Shown: positions 22,999 through 36,356 of the stretch, piece after piece
Numbering within the stretch: position 1 is the stretch's first letter
Layout: each line of letters opens with the position of its first letter
Origin: Botrytis cinerea B05.10
Lineage: Eukaryota; Ascomycota; Leotiomycetes; Helotiales; Sclerotiniaceae
Assembly (NCBI RefSeq): GCF_000143535.2
Contig: NC_037323.1
Span: 930,001 to 994,000 of the forward strand
Direction: 5' to 3'
Length of the DNA: 64,000 nucleotides
Translations under genes and position numbers: made by a program
Notes under the pieces: model-generated
The model's database searches: none
The model's input: the letters and a program-made list of their open reading frames with translations, nothing else
What the model was told of the DNA's origin: nothing

Positions 22999-25130
22999 AT
23001 GTGGTGGCCGTTGGGCAAAAGATACCCCGAATGCCGACCGGCACAGGTTGATTCCAAAACATATGATTTTGTGATAGTTGGAGGTGCGTTGTTTCTACCA
23101 TTCTCTCAATTTTCCAATCCACTATGGGTCTCCTGGCTAACATTTGTGGTGGTTTCAGGGGGCACCGCGGGGTGTACATTAGCTTCTTGACTGAGCGAAG
23201 ATCCCAATATCTCGGTTCTTGTCCTCGAATGCGGTCCTGCAAATGACACATGGCTATCCCGCAATCCTCTCATTTCTTCAGACCCGACTCATCCGACCTT
23301 TGGTGCTACGAGATGGAAATCTGAACCCATGAGATATTGTGATAATCGTCCGAGCGGAGTAATCCGCGGAGAAGTTCTGGGCGGCACTTCCAGAATTAAT
23401 AGTATGATTTATACTCGCAGTACTGCTGCCGACTATGATGCATGGGCATCTTTGGGCTATTCTGAGTGGAGCTATAAGAAATTACTGCCTTACTTTGTCA
23501 AGAGCGAGACTTCCCTTGACTATCAGAATTCAACTTATCATGGAAACACAGGTGAGTAAAGTCAAATACACCATTTATGATACTAAACTATGCATACTAT
23601 AGGACCATGGATTACTCAAACTTTCAATTACTTCAGCTGGCTATTTCAAGCCTACCGAGCGTTAGCTTTCTTCGCAGCCCTCTGATTATGGTCTCGCTTC
23701 TGACTTTCAGTAGTTTCACTGATTGTGCCAAAGCGATGGATTTCATTGCTGTCCCAGATTTCAATGCTCCAGATGCTCCCCCAGAAGGAGTCACAACACT
23801 CTCTCTTACTCTCAGTAGGCAAAGAGAGCGTGTATCCAGTTTTGAAGCGTTTCTTCCCAAGAAGATTGCATTGGAAAGACGAAACCTCACAATTTGCACC
23901 AATGCTCTTGTCTCTCGTATTGTATTTACGGAGGAAAAGGGGCTTCCGCATACTGAAAAGATACTATTCAAATCTTCGGATCAAAAATCTGATAACATTT
24001 ATTCAGTAAAGATTAACAAAGAAGTCATTGTGTGCTCGGGTGCTGTAGGCTCACCGCAAGTGCTTATGCTTAGGTGTGTTTCCTTCTTTGGCTCGATTTT
24101 TATCTTTTATGGAGGAGAAATATAAGGGAAAAAGAAAGGACTAACATGCTGGTCACATAGTGGTATTGGGCCTCGTGAGTGTTTAGAGGAACATGGTATC
24201 AAAGTGGTGCATGATCTACCGGGGGTCGGATCTACATTGGTATGCTTCAGGTTATTCTCATCGGCAGTCTATACTTACTAATCTACTCTGGTACAGACTG
24301 ACCACCATAGTATCCCAGTCGCTTGGGAGGTACCGGCAGCCGAATCACTAACTTCTATGGCGACCAGCCCACTGAAAATCGCACTTGAACTTTTCAAATA
24401 TATCTTCTTCCAAGTTGGCCTTTTCAGCATTCCCGTTCAGACCTTAGCTCTTTATGTTCGCTCTCGAATGACCAAAGAGGATAGCACTGGCCTTGTCGAA
24501 GAAGTTTCGCCGAAATCTTTCGATCCTCAAAGTCTAATTCCCGATATTGAGCTCATGCCACTTTCCACAAGCGGGATGGATAACTTTGACGATCCGGAAT
24601 TCAAAAACATATTATCTAAAACTCCCATATTTTGCGTTCTGGCCACGATTCTTCAGCCAAAATCCCACGGAACGGTCCGCTTGGCATCGTCAAATCCACA
24701 CGACAAGCCGAAAGTTGATTTTGGAATATTATCCGACGACTCGGATTATACCATTGCTCGCAGCGCCGTTCGACTCACACTTTTCATAGCAGATAAAATT
24801 AAAGCGTCTGGTTTCCCTCTTCTTCGAAATCTTACCTTCCCTGCCGAAAAACAAGAACTAGACGCTCAAAACAACACCACCGAGGAGATGGATAAATTCA
24901 TCCGCAAACGAATAAGAACGACTTTTCACTATGCATCTACATGTAGAATGGCACCCGAGTATGACTCTAAAGCCCCAGGTGTGGTAGATGATGAATTAAA
25001 AGTCCATGGTGTTAAAGGCTTAAGAGTTTGCGATACGAGTATTTTCCCGAAAATTGTATCGGGCCACTTGCAAGCGCCTGCTGTCATGGTGGCAGAGAAA
25101 TGTGCGGATTTGATTAAGAATGGGCCATGA
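22999..25130 (+). pseudogene. GMC oxidoreductase gene with one in-frame TGA at codon 39
   Basis: Exons 22999-23083, 23159-23551, 23603-23660, 23711-24073, 24161-24239, 24297-25130 total 1812 nt (604 codons), the normal size of a fungal GMC flavoenzyme. The protein has the FAD-binding start YDFVIVGGGTAGCTLAS, GEVLGGTSRINSMIYTR, GAVGSPQVLML, SGIGPRECLEEHGIKVVHDLPGVG and a C-terminal HYASTCRM followed by LRVCDTSIFPKIVSGHLQAPA. The only defect is TGA at 23188-23190 where the family has Arg (GTAGCxLASRLSE), which fits a single CGA to TGA change. An apparent frameshift near 23685 disappears once a 50-nt intron (23661-23710) is spliced. GMC enzymes oxidise alcohols, sugars or aryl alcohols; the substrate here is unknown. 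I cannot exclude a strain-specific mutation, a sequencing error or readthrough (context TGACTG). Confidence 0.8.
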
Positions 25131-25889
25131 AATAATCTAGTTGGTGTCGGCTGACTTGTTGTCCTTTCTGGGGGGCTGGCGTCTAGTTTGTGTTAGTTTG
25201 TGAATGAAAAATATTTCCCATGGCCGTGATTCTTCGGGCTGTCATTAGCGTTAGTCCACCCGCGAGGCTCAATATGGCGTAATAGGTCCTTGACTTCAAT
25301 TCAAACTATTGAATAGATTGATACGTACAAATAATCTATTTCAAGCTAGAATAATAGTTAATTGATATCATAGTCTTTCCGCCCGTGACTAAATGGTCCT
25401 CTTGTTACTCTGCGCAATTCTCCACTCCTACATTATTCATTATTCATTCTTGTTGATGAACTTTCATCTTGCTCCGGGCAAGAGCATAAAAAACTTTTTA
25501 TCCCTATATAATCATGATTGAAGGTCAATCAATAAATGAACGTCAGACATTAAATTGAAGCAATGAACTTTGTAAGAATCAAGATATTCAATTGATTGAT
25601 CTAACTATCGATCGAAAGTTTATCACTCTACCCATATTTCATCAACCCCTGATCTATATATTTCTCTGCTGCAACTCTCCAAGAAAAATTCATGTATCGC
25701 GTTCAGGATATTGTGTTCTCATTGAACGCCCTCCCCCAGTGATCCAAGACTCCATCAATCCAATACCCATTTATCCATCCATCATAATATTAAGTTCCAT
25801 CATAACACCAAGAGAAATAACCCAAGAAGACTTTTTTTTGTTTGCATAATGAATGTAGGTATAGATCAATTGCAATGAATGCAAATTTA
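25131..25889. other. Intergenic between convergent genes
   Basis: About 760 bp separating the GMC gene from the HAD hydrolase, both ending here. It is AT-rich (ATTATTCATTATTCATTC near 25430). No gene is seen. Confidence 0.5.
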
Positions 25890-27490
25890 TCAATCAGTAG
25901 TCTCGGGAGTAGCTGTCTCGCTAACACCTTGACTGGAGACCTCCAAAATCTTGGGTGGTATGCCTCCAATCGTTGATTTTCCATCGAGGCTCAATCCACC
26001 CAAGCTGTTGAGCGGTAATCCTCTTGGGTTGTTCTCCTTCGTCTTCTTCTTGAATTCCCTTTCGATTCCATGTTTGACCGCATCCAGTACGGTATCCACG
26101 GTCACTCTAGGTTTATATGCTGGCTCAGTTCCCTCTTGGTACACTCCAGTTCGTACTAATATCGAGTACCAATCATTCTTAGACTTCTCGTTGAATTGAT
26201 TAGTACCTCTGATATCAGATTCTGGAGTATCGCCGACAAAGTAAACAGTCTCGGGAGGACGATTGCAGCGATGTTCGTCTTTGCGCCATTGCTGTAACAA
26301 CCTGGTGGCAAATTCAAAGGTTCCGATTTGAGGCTTTCCGAAAGCGATGGTTTCAAGTTCTTTACCCTTGGTGAGGTCTTTGAAAAGCATTTCGGTCATT
26401 TTTCGTAAAGCGCCCATACCGAGACGAACATTTTCGTGAGCAGCTGACCAGACAATATCGCTGTGGGAGAAGTAGATTGGTGGCCCTTCATCGAAAGTTT
26501 CGGATAGAGTGCCAATGTATCCTCCTTTGGACATGGCAAGATCGAGCATAATTTGAACGTCGCTAGCCCAATCACGACTATCGGCGAAGACGAATATGGC
26601 TTCGATTTTAGTTTTGCCATAATCACGACCACCACGTGAATTCTTCAATTCTTCGGAAGTGAGTTTTCGGAATGGAGTGGTATGTTCGTTGTCTTTAATG
26701 ATATCACCTGGAGTGATGACATCACGAAATCCGTAACCTTCAGCGACCTGTCTGCATTTTTCACCCTCACCTCCAATTACAAGAACAGTTTCGTATTTTT
26801 CAACCATTTCTCTCATAGGTGTGTGACCTGGAGAGAATTAGTATTTGAGCTGCAAGTAAATTTCGTCGAATCTTTCAAATGAAGAATCCCGGCTTAGGTA
26901 CGTACCGCAAATGAATTGTGAAGGCGATACTTCAATGTCCAGTTGCCTTGAAAGATCAATACATCGTTCTGCTTCAGTCTTTCCACCACCATTTGTCAAA
27001 AATATGTATGGACTGAAGCCGTGTCAGCAATGGGTTCTTCGCACTTTTTATTAAAAGCAACATACATTCTGATACCATATTCATTCTCTCCATTCAGCAT
27101 TCTCATAGCTTCAATGGCTTCTGGAATTGGCTTGCCACCACGAATGAGGACACCATCGATATCGAAGGCGTAAGCAAAAGAATCAGTGGTGGGGACATCG
27201 GCAGGTGTGAGTGGAGTTGCCGGTGAGTCTGGGGAACTTGACGAAGATTCCTCTTCCTCGAGGTTCATAGCACTGAGTTCGTTTCTGGCATTTTCCAATG
27301 AAGCTGCAAAGTTTCCACCTTGGTATGAAGTTGCCCGAGATAAAGGCTCCCTCATTGATCTTTCTGGAACAACGACGACTGGTCCGCCGGTTGAAACTTC
27401 CATTGCGTTGGTAGTCATACTTGAAAGTCTGCGAATACCAGGTCTGGGTCTGGCAGCTGCAGAAGGTTTAAGGGTGGAAGAAGGCGCCAT
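25890..27490 (-). CDS. HAD superfamily class IIA hydrolase (CECR5/YKR070W-like)
   Basis: Exons (minus): 27490-27066, 27012-26906, 26827-25890 total 1470 nt, or 489 residues. HAD motif I is AFDIDGVLIRGGKPIPEA (about 108-125) with the nucleophile and acid-base aspartates. Motif II lies in IFLTNGGGKTEAER. Motif III is VYFVGDTPESDIRGTNQF. This arrangement with the inserted cap domain is typical of the class IIA hydrolases related to human CECR5/HDHD5 and yeast YKR070W, which are mitochondrial. The first about 100 residues are Ser/Pro/Arg-rich, consistent with targeting or disorder. Substrate is not established for the family. The acceptor at 27013 reconstructs RIPYIFLTNGGG across the splice, which is strong support for the model. 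Confidence 0.88.
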
Positions 27491-30400
27491 TTTAGATAGA
27501 TATAAGCGTAGTACGAAATTGGAGTAAGTTGGCAGTAACAGTCAGCAGTTGGCTTTCGGGTAACGGAAGATGCTTCGCCCGTTTGTTTGGATTTAAAAAC
27601 AGCGTTTAACTGCGCGCGCTTGTCTTATTTGCGTAGGAATAATGAATTTGTGGGCCTAATATGATATGCTGGCCTGAAACGTATGACCAGGAAAGGTTAT
27701 GATTGTCTGGTAATATGCGCTTAAATCTTATTCAATAATCGTACACCTTGAAGTGTTAGATGGTTGAATGTGACCAGAGAACTGAATGTGACCAGAGAAC
27801 TGAATGATCCAAGACAAGATATATCAAGAATATAGACGAAAACAAGTTGAAAAATAAGGTGATGGTGATCAACCAAACTTAGATGGGGGGATCTTTTAGT
27901 TTTAAAGAAGCAGAAATACAAATGTCTTGATTCAAACAAAGTAGGTTCGTCTGTGGACTAGAGAGTAAACTACTCCCTAAGTATGTTCGGCCCTTAGACT
28001 AAGTGGAGTATCTTTTAGCCTTGAATATCTCTTCAATGATGATGATTATCAACTTCATCATGGGAAAGCTGAACATGACGGTGAATTGCTGAAACCGCTT
28101 TTTGTTAGTATGACATCGAGCTACATCTTGCTCCATCGAGCCTGCCTTTCATGCTGGTTACCTAGTTAATATCGATCGGAATATCATTATGTGGATCCCT
28201 CAACCTCAACTGTTAGGGTACGCAAGGTTCGCCCCCACTGCTGTAGACCTCGTATATAGTTGATGTTGTCAAATAATAAAGCACAATGGTATTGCTTGGG
28301 GTACTCGGGTGTCTAGGGGGGGGTTTTCTCTTTTCGAATCAACCGGTTCCCGTCCTAGAAAGATCGGCTCGGTGGTCTACACTCTTGTACAGAATTGCAT
28401 TTGCACTTGCCTTGAGATCCTTGTGAATAAGTTTCCGACTTTTGCCGTCCATGGTTACATGGCCCGAAACTTTGAATGCTTGGTTGTCGATGTTGTTGAT
28501 GTGGTTAACTTGTTTGGTTAAGAGCAAACCCGAATACGTTTCATCAACAAATTTTGCTGATAAGAGAAAAGTCTTTGGATCCAGGGGTGATGATTATGAC
28601 GCAGTTTTGCATATCTAGTTGTACTAGGATCTACTAACCCCAATTTTGGATGGCGTGGAAAGGATGAGTTGGTGGGATGGTGCCATGGTACCATGGTGGG
28701 ATGGATGGAGATGGAGGGGGTGGGGAGATAACATTATTGTGCCTAGGCCCCTTTAGAGTTCCACTTAACCACGTAAAAGAATTGAGAAAGGAAGAACTTG
28801 CTGTGCAATTGGTGCCGATGAGAGCGTACTTTCGTATACTGTACAGTCAGATTCAGTCTCTTCCCGAGGTAACAATCATTGTCAACTCGTTTCTAATTGC
28901 AGGGAAATTGATGCCATTCAGACAATCCACTCTACTTCGTACTTCGTACTTCGTAAGTTTGTAAGTACCTGTTACCAAGGCTTTGAAGGCAACGAACAAC
29001 AGTGGAGACAATTCGTTTGCACGGCCACCTACCTAACACAGCCATTGTCCATGGATGAGGCCGAGATGCTCGCATCATCGGTCATGAATCGTTAGTTGAA
29101 ATCACTTTGTGCTTCGTGGCGGTTGAGCATCTAAAGTTTTGGAGGGGGGAAGCTCCAATCGATTTCCGCCATAGAAAATGCGTATCCATATCAGATCGAT
29201 TAGCGCTATTAAAACAGATCTATATTCTCTTTTGACGAATCCTTTGGAAGGAGCATCAATGCGCCCGTCGTTTGGGTAGAATGAGTAGGTGGTGGGTGGC
29301 CATGAAACATCCCGTGCAGGTTTGTATTACAGAGTAGAGCGTCCTAAAGATTGTGCTCTGTACGCAAGAAGGAGAACGTGTTCAAAGTCGTGACTCGTGC
29401 TTTTCCCACTATGGGATTTGTCCGTGAAAGCCAACTTCTCAGTCTCAATCATTGTTTTTACTCGTGTCTTGCGCTCTTGCACTTTTGCTAGGGAAGGAAG
29501 TGGATAAGGAAAGAAAAGTATTTTCCATCTATCCAACCAACCAACGTCTCCCCAACCTCAAGCTAAACTTCATCGGTCCGCGCTTACATGTACTCTCGTC
29601 TATTTGACCACTGAAAAGGGATAAAATAGCCTCAATATACGGAGTACCATTGTGCCGATTGAGTACATTGACACATTGATAAGGAATTCCTTCAAATCAC
29701 AAATGTTTTTCACATCCCTAAGAAATCCTCCAATCCGAATGAACTATTTGACACCGTTTTCCAATTCTCGAATTTGACCGAAAAACAACGCCGTTCCCTG
29801 AGGATGTTCCGACTAGTCGCATTCTGCCAAGGAAGGATCTGTATACATTATCAAAAGTTGTTGCGGCTTATGTTTTCACGAGTTACACAAGCAAGTTGCT
29901 TTATTTTCTTGCTTATGAACACTTTCTCTCATCTTTCCCTCTCCCCCATTGTTTTTGGAACTACACTCCATGGTCTGGCATGTGAACGTGCTTTTTGGCC
30001 CACCAACTCATTCCCACGTTGAGACATAATGGGAAGGAAGCGGGCTTGCCCAATATACCTAGAACCTGCATTGCATATGCATTTGAAATTTCACAAGAGG
30101 TACTTGCCAATATTTCAACATCAGCAGCATCATCATACATGATGAGTACTCAAGCAATCAAGACATCCAAAAAAACTCTCAGGGATAAATGGGTCTTTCA
30201 GCATGCACTTCGTAGTCACGTATTCAACTTTCACATGCACACATTGATGCTAAAAAGGGTGTCAGTTGTTGTCAGCTTTCCGTGTCACCTATTTTCGTTA
30301 ACATGCATCCATCAGGGGAATCCCAGGTGATGATGGAACAACAAAAATAACGCAAAAACTACGTCAGTTCTATGCCAAACGAAAACAACTGAAAATGCGT

Positions 30401-33400
30401 GAGTTTGAGGAAAACGACCAATGAACTGCCGAGGAGCCACTATTCTCTATTCGGCTTACGGCAAGTGCCTGAGAATTCATCTACTGACAAACAACACGTT
30501 CCCTTGAATTTCAACTTAGGAAAGTTCAATAGTTGTGATTCCTTTTCGATTCCTCTCCCAACTTCTCCAAACTTCTCCACAGATTTCCAACCGCCCAGGA
30601 CGAAATTATCTGGGGAAACCCTCAAATCCATGAAATCAATTACCTGACACGGCGACCTGCAGAAAAATCAGTGGAGCTCGAAAATACGAGTCAGTATTGA
30701 AATGTAACGCAAAACTTGAAGCATCCTTGTATCAACTAAACGTCCCCAGGTTTTTACCCCTCGCAATGTTCTGGTGGGCTATTGCGGGACTGATAAATTT
30801 CGAAGAGCAATCCGATTTCCTATCAAGTTGAGATGGAATGTGATGATATCTACACTCGGCAAAGTCGGAACATTTCAAATTCATTTGGGAAGACTAGTGT
30901 CATAGGTTCGGGTGGCTTCAACGAGATTGTTGTATACACACCTGCCTTTAGTAAAGGCATGTTCTTCTCCAGAGGAACTCGTACTAGTGAAAAACTTACC
31001 TACCGTTTGATAAATCTCCTTGAGCTAAAGACCAAGGAGGAAAAGTTAGATGTTGAGGTGATCCGGGGTACTCCGCGTTTCGTGGTAGTGCAGGACTCCC
31101 CCTTTTGGATAAACTGGGGAACCTGAGCATGCCATGAATCACCGAGAAACAGTTGAGAATACAAATTGGGAGTAGGTATGTTTCAATGTCTGTGGTTCAG
31201 TTATGTAATTTAGGGTATGATGCTTTGAGCTATTAGCGGCCAAAGTCTGCAGACCTACTCAAATAGACTAATTTAGTTAGTCAGTATGGCATGCTGTTGT
31301 TGTTCATAGCTGATCTGGACATTTAGAATGACCTCATTGCTTATTTTGAAATTTGCGTCAGCCTTTGATTGTTTTAAGAACAGAGCTAGCTCCAACACCA
31401 TCATATTATTCTTGCCGTAATTAGGATGTATGGAAATCATCGTCTTGGATGATCTCAAGGAATTATATGATTCCCAAAGGCAAGCCGATTATTTTCTCGG
31501 ACCATTAGTCTGGGCCGATAATATGAGTCTGAATGATCGATGAGTGTATCTTGTAAGGAGTCAGGACGTGGTAGAGGCCATAGGGCAATCCTCACATACT
31601 GTAGACAGGGTCTAATAGACTACATAAAGCAGGCAGAGCAAACAGACGTGCAGCGTTTTTGAAGTGAGGGGGGAAATAAAGGCTATGAAGGCTCACACGT
31701 AAAAAACACATTGGATCACACAAAAGGGTGGAATATGAGTGATTGATTCTAAACCACACGAAGAGGAACAATAAAAACTGGCTAAGAATGCCACGTGATC
31801 ATACAGCATTCTCAACTCACAATTTTTGCCCTTCAAACATTCAAACACTTCATTTCCTATTGACCATCTTCTGGGCAAAAATACCCGAAATTAAATTTAA
31901 TAATATTCATTCCTATCACCCCAAACATACGCATACCAACCTGCTCAATTTTCCATAAGCGGCACTCTCGCTTCTATTATCTCCAAAGCAGCCTTTCAAT
32001 TGACCCCCATTTCCATGTATATCCGCGTAATCTCCAGCCTATCCCGCCCCCTCTCCCATTCGAGAGAGGTTGCATCTTCTAGTGCTTCTAGTAATCAAAC
32101 AAAAAGTGTAATTCAATCAACTATTCAGAGTTGAAACCCGGGTAGTACACCCGTACATAGAGTAGTAAAGAGTAGCTTCAATGCTCTCATCTTCAGTTCC
32201 TTGTCAACATGTTCAGGAAACTTCTTAAAAAAGTTTCGAAATGCGTTGCTGTACTAATGGATGCATTCCCTTTGAGATATATATATATATTTTTGAGACG
32301 ACATGAGAATTCGAAGATGCACCTCGGAATTTCCCAAGACCTGCAAAGGTGTACCTTTCAACACGTGACCGTGTAGCTATTGGTTAAGACAAACAGGAAG
32401 TCTTGTGACCTGAGGTTGAGTGAGATGATATCAGTCATGTGCTTTGACATGACACAGTTCAAGCGAAATAATTCTTCCGAGTCTCTAACACCTTTTTTAT
32501 TGCCTCAGTTGTTGTTGGAGGTGTTCGGGTGGCTAGTTTTGATTAAAATGGTGTACAAGAGATTATGGGGACAGTTCATGAGTTGCGATGGTATCTTCCA
32601 TGCCCCCGTTTGCCAAATTCCATACAATATTCTCAAAGATTTTGCAGTTCCAGATCTACCTGTTGTCAGCTCGTGTGGCCTAGAAGAAGTCCTCAAGCAC
32701 TGGCTGGCTCTTGCACCTGATAAAGCTGAAGGATTTCAGAAAATTTTCGTAAGCCAGGGATTATATTCGATGAGTCAAGTTCATATATCCTGAATCTCTG
32801 GGTGACTGGTTGTGTGGTGCATTCGACTACCCTTAGCTCGTGAAATTGTGTAAAGAAGAATCAAGTCATACTTTGTCTATATCTTCACATCTGGGGACAA
32901 ATGAGGAACCTTGGACTAGAACAAATACTTATTGCTGCTTCTGGAAAAGTACATCTTGCATAGTATCTCAAGCGATGTCAATTCAGAAGCAAGTCCAAGT
33001 ATCGGAATTGTATCCTTCACATCTTTGAGGTAAATATGGGGAAGCTGAATACCCAGCGCCTGACGTTATAGTGACCTTTTATACTACCACGTATAGCAAT
33101 AGTTTTATAGATCTAGCCCCGTGATTTCAAATGATTAAGTGAGTGAAGAATGTCTTCTCTAGTGGTTATGGTAGTATCTACGTGATGAGAATCAATAGTT
33201 TAATAAGTAATCGTGTTTCATTCACACATATTGACTACTATAATTGATGTCATCGGTACAAGGTGATCTACTATGTATAAAGCCAAGTGGTTTCGCGTGG
33301 GTATTAATAGTACTATCAAACCAAGTTTCTCGCAACAGTACCGTACTCGGCTTGCCAATGGTAGTGGATTGAAGGTATCCAGAATGATTCCCTAAAGCAC

Positions 33401-33796
33401 CATGAAAGAAACAAGGTGGATGTCAGTGTTGAAGCCCTAGATGGACTAACCCATTGTTAAAGATACTGAGTAATGACAAATCAACTTTGAAAAGGGCAGA
33501 GTGAACTAGGGGAGCAAACATATAGTTCCAATTCACTGCAGTAGGGGATACGTCTTTAAAGAGTTTCTCTCAGACACTCAGACCTAGTCTAAGGATAATA
33601 TGCATCGGCTATCAACTTCACAGTACCCTCTCTTTCTATTTAGAAACAGATCATCACCCTTCTTATGGTTTTGACAACATCCATCAACGTGTCTATTCAA
33701 AATTGCGCATCCAAATTGCCTGAAAACCCGAGAGAATTCAGCAAAACGCAGATAAAACAACATTATCAGTCTCAACCGCCTAACAAATAAATCATC
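27491..33796. other. Gene-poor stretch of 6.3 kb
   Basis: Only short ORFs occur. Two longer ones are 30833-31126 (97 residues, containing SGGFNEIVVYTPAFSKGMFF) and one ending at 32793 (137 codons from a TTG, with first ATG inside). Neither has a recognised motif or clear splice partners. The segment contains an 18-bp tandem duplication near 27765, a G9 run near 28315, three copies of TACTTCG-like sequence near 28938 and a short TA run near 32277. I find no terminal repeats or transposase-like coding. It may contain decayed elements that cannot be recognised by eye. Confidence 0.5.
27765..27800 (+). repeat. 18-bp tandem duplication
   Basis: The unit TGAATGTGACCAGAGAAC occurs twice in direct succession (27765-27782 and 27783-27800), followed by a partial third copy (TGAATG). 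The copies are identical, so the duplication is likely recent. Confidence 0.9.
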
Positions 33797-34263
33797 ATGG
33801 TATGGAATATGGAGGCTTTGTGGGCAGGTTTACTGCTCGTTACTATTTCAATAACAGCTTTCACCTTCCTCAAGCCAAATACCATATTTTCCAGAATTTT
33901 CAGACCGATGAGTTTTTCACTAAGTGTTCTCTTCTCGGGATTCCTCATCACCTCTTATAACGCCAAAGCAGATTCTACCCCTCGCGCCGATGTCCAGATG
34001 TTTTTCCAACTAAAGAGACTGTTCATGAGACAATTAGCCAAAGGATTTATATATGTCATCGTACATAACCCTGAGTGGATTCTTTACGCAATATTACTCT
34101 TGATTTTTATTTAGAGTTATTTTATGACTCGCAAAATAGAGATACTTCTTCCTCTCATACTTCGTCCTCCCAAGGAGAACGAACAAGCCATCGGAAATTC
34201 GTCTACTGCCATTTTTCGGTGCACTGGGTATTCTTGCTTATATTCATGTTTCGGCGTCGATAG
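33797..34263 (+). CDS. Possible small membrane protein
   Basis: An ATG at 33797 (context ATCATCATGG) opens a 105-codon frame with two hydrophobic segments (LLLVTISITAFTF, LSVLFSGFLITSY) and a basic stretch. If the GTACAT at 34060 is used as a donor and TTTATTTAG at 34114 as an acceptor, the protein instead continues with a basic hydrophilic tail to a TGA at 34263. No family is recognised. It is reported because the ATG, membrane character and possible intron fit a small gene; expression data are needed. Confidence 0.3.
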
Positions 34264-36356
34264 TTGACCATTGGTTTTAGGGCAAGCAATACGGGGTTCC
34301 TTGACTGAGAAGTAGAGTGAAGGAGAGCATAGATGGGGTCAAATGTTTTCCTGGAGGGGACAATGAGATTTGGATGGCTCGATCCCATCTCGGTGTTCAT
34401 CTAATCTGGTTATAGGATATGATTGGGATTAGCATACTTCTCTGTTGCTACAAGTTCTGCATACTAGAATCCATAATGTACTTCCTCTTTATTCATCAAC
34501 CTACTACCACTAGTGGCTAGAATGATGTTTTTCGATTATTATTACAGCACAGTGATCTTTACAAATTATCAAGAATTAACTATATCTCAATTTGATGCAA
34601 AGTTTTTTTTAACACCATAGATCATAGCACAAAGAAAGTTTCATTTGAAAGGATTGCAGAGAATTAGCTCTTGTATATGCATATAGAAATTGTAAGAATT
34701 TTCTACTAATATCATTGCCTAGTATGTATACTAGTAAAGAAGAATCGGATTGGCTAGATTGTCTCTTTCGCACTAGAATTGCAACCCTTTTCTCTTATAG
34801 CATCGAGCTCTTCTGCAACTCGCGGTAGCAGGGGCGTGAATCAAAAGTTGAAGTGGAGGTAGGGATGAAGGAAAGGAATCAGGAAAGCTGACGAACGTCT
34901 TACGATTTTGCCGCGAGTTCATTGCCGATCTTATAAGTCATAACGCCAGAGGATACGAAGCAAAAGCAAACCACAAGCAGGTGAAATAATGATATATAGA
35001 AGAAAAGACGGATATATGATAGAAGCATTATTGCAAAAAAAATAAAAAAATACTGGTGCGACAGGAGGTGCTGGTTGGATGATCAGAAGATTCTCAATTT
35101 GGCAGATCTTGATTGTTTTCTTTTGTACTACTTGAACTCGGAACCTGTTTAAAAAATCGAAGAACACATCTAGGACCCCCTCGAGCCAATGCATGTACTG
35201 TTGGGAAGATCATGTAAGTTGCTGCTATTCAACAACAACGATTTGACAAACGACTTTGGGCCACTCCCAGCAGTAACAACATTTCCTTGGAGCAGCTGCC
35301 ATCTGGGATCATCTACAGATACAAAAGAGGGTTGCTCGCCGGGTGGTGGTTAAGATGCTCAGACATCTCTTGATATCCATCAATTTGTCGTGTGTGAAAG
35401 TGGTGATGCAGTTGAGGGACAAGGCTCGGTCGATGATTATAAGGATGGACCTCCGTGGAGTAATCTTTTATGACACCAGTTAAAGGACATCAATCATTGA
35501 AATTAGACTCTATTGCAATATGCATCAATAATCATTGAAATGCCACTCATCGCTGGGACCTCGATGATGATTTCACATCTCATCAACGGCATTTCATTTG
35601 TAGGGCCATCTGTTCAAATTTCCATGATTACTACCAATGTGCATGCAAGCAGTCTTTTACAAACTGAAACGTATGAAATCATGATTCATGAAAGAAGATA
35701 TGAGAGACTACTCGCAGATATGAATGTAAAGATGTGATAGAAAGGCTCTTTGCGTGGTGCCCAAAGTCACAGCATGAACGGAAGAGTTTGCACACCAAAC
35801 AATGAGATCCTAAGAAACTAATCTGAAGGACCATTTGATCGTCAAATCTAAATTGAGAGATCGAAAAGCATTGGGATGTCGAGTCTGAACTGGCATTTCG
35901 AGAAATTTGAGTTTGTTGCGAGAATCATATCTTTCGTCATGTGTTGGGGTTAAATTAGGGGCTTGACAGACTGGAGAAATGGGGAAGCGACGCTATCTCG
36001 CTCCTAAACAACCTTCATCAGCAAGAGCTACTGAATTCGAGGAATTTGAACCACAAGAGCCATTGATGTGAAACAGAATCGTAGGGTAAAGAGGTATCTG
36101 ATATATATACATATACACACACATATATATCCTCAATCTTGCGGTAAGTGAGCATGTAAGTGTACCTACCTCTTAATCAATAATGTGGGGTTTTATCATA
36201 TTCACGTTATGCTATGTGCTGCACACTGTTCATTAATGATCGTCTCCAATTCCTAAACAGAACATCGACTTTCTTACCATCTGCCTCCCAATCAATTCCC
36301 TCTCTGTCCGCTCAAGCAAGACGAAATCAATACAGAAGTTGTACACGAATAATATA
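34264..36356. other. Gene-poor stretch of 2.1 kb
   Basis: Only small ORFs are present. A short TA/CA-rich run lies at about 36100-36130. No gene, RNA or mobile element is recognised. Confidence 0.5.

Noticed and set aside
23577..23700. Apparent frameshift in the GMC gene
   Set aside because: A 50-nt intron at 23661-23710 restores the frame and gives the family sequence, so the frame is not broken here.
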